NCBI GenBank assembly: GCA_943330855.2 | Contig: CALQJI020000021.1 | Location: 1 to 64,000, forward strand | Origin: Klebsiella pneumoniae | Lineage (GTDB): Bacteria; Verrucomicrobiota; Verrucomicrobiia; Limisphaerales; SXTU01 | Direction of reading: 5' to 3' | Length of the DNA stretch: 64,000 nucleotides | Below: more model-generated notes on this DNA | Database searches by the model: none | Seen by the model: only the letters and a program-made list of their open reading frames with translations | What the model was told of the DNA's origin: nothing | The DNA's letters: not shown here | Numbering within the stretch: the stretch's first letter is position 1

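Overview
The whole 64 kb window lies inside one protein-coding gene on the minus strand. Reading from 64,000 down to 1, the frame whose codons end at coordinates 1, 4, 7 and so on is open throughout: I find neither a stop nor the true start. That gives at least 21,333 codons, roughly 2 MDa of protein, with both ends outside the window. I translated lines from all parts of the window and this frame always gave sensible, repeat-rich protein. No complete start-to-stop ORF of about 60 codons or more exists in this frame, which is what an unbroken frame running off both edges looks like. There is no intergenic DNA, RNA gene, promoter or terminator to annotate. The long plus-strand ORFs are antisense shadows produced by codon bias.

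The product is a giant, modular, almost cysteine-free, presumably secreted or surface-anchored protein. Its modules are calcium-binding or adhesive: RTX (hemolysin-type) GGxGxD arrays, integrin-like FG-GAP/EF-hand-like repeats, PA14 lectin-like domains, proprotein-convertase P-domains, a discoidin-like domain, pre-peptidase C-terminal-like domains, a leucine-rich patch, ELW-x-S-[ND]-GT repeats, and long filamentous-haemagglutinin-like beta-helix repeats. I see no catalytic domain in these 21,333 residues.

Order from N- to C-terminal side: (1) 64.0-51.8 kb, about 21 copies of a ~122-residue beta repeat punctuated by three copies of a second module and by nine ELW repeats; (2) 51.8-44.5 kb, Ig-like repeats around two amphipathic all-beta regions; (3) 44.5-38 kb, RTX-like segments, a non-repetitive island, PA14 and discoidin-like domains, and YLGGEPV repeats; (4) 38-28 kb, a dense RTX array and further RTX blocks alternating with domains resembling the flagellin/hook IN motif, plus PPC-like domains; (5) 28-22 kb, FG-GAP repeats enclosing four tandem P-domains, then a second PA14; (6) 22-12.5 kb, propeller-like LYF/ELW repeats alternating with a ~100-residue GxNND domain that resembles a domain of phage virion proteins; (7) 12.5-11.3 kb, RTX plus leucine-rich repeats; (8) 11.3-0 kb, FHA-like beta-helix ending in about twelve ~660-bp tandem units that run off the window.

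The GC-rich composition (about 60% by eye) and this mixture of modules recall giant proteins of the Planctomycetota-Verrucomicrobiota (PVC) group; Verrucomicrobiota is my best guess, from family resemblance only. The likely role is adhesion, prey or particle contact, or a cell-surface layer. This is inferred from domain content and not demonstrated.
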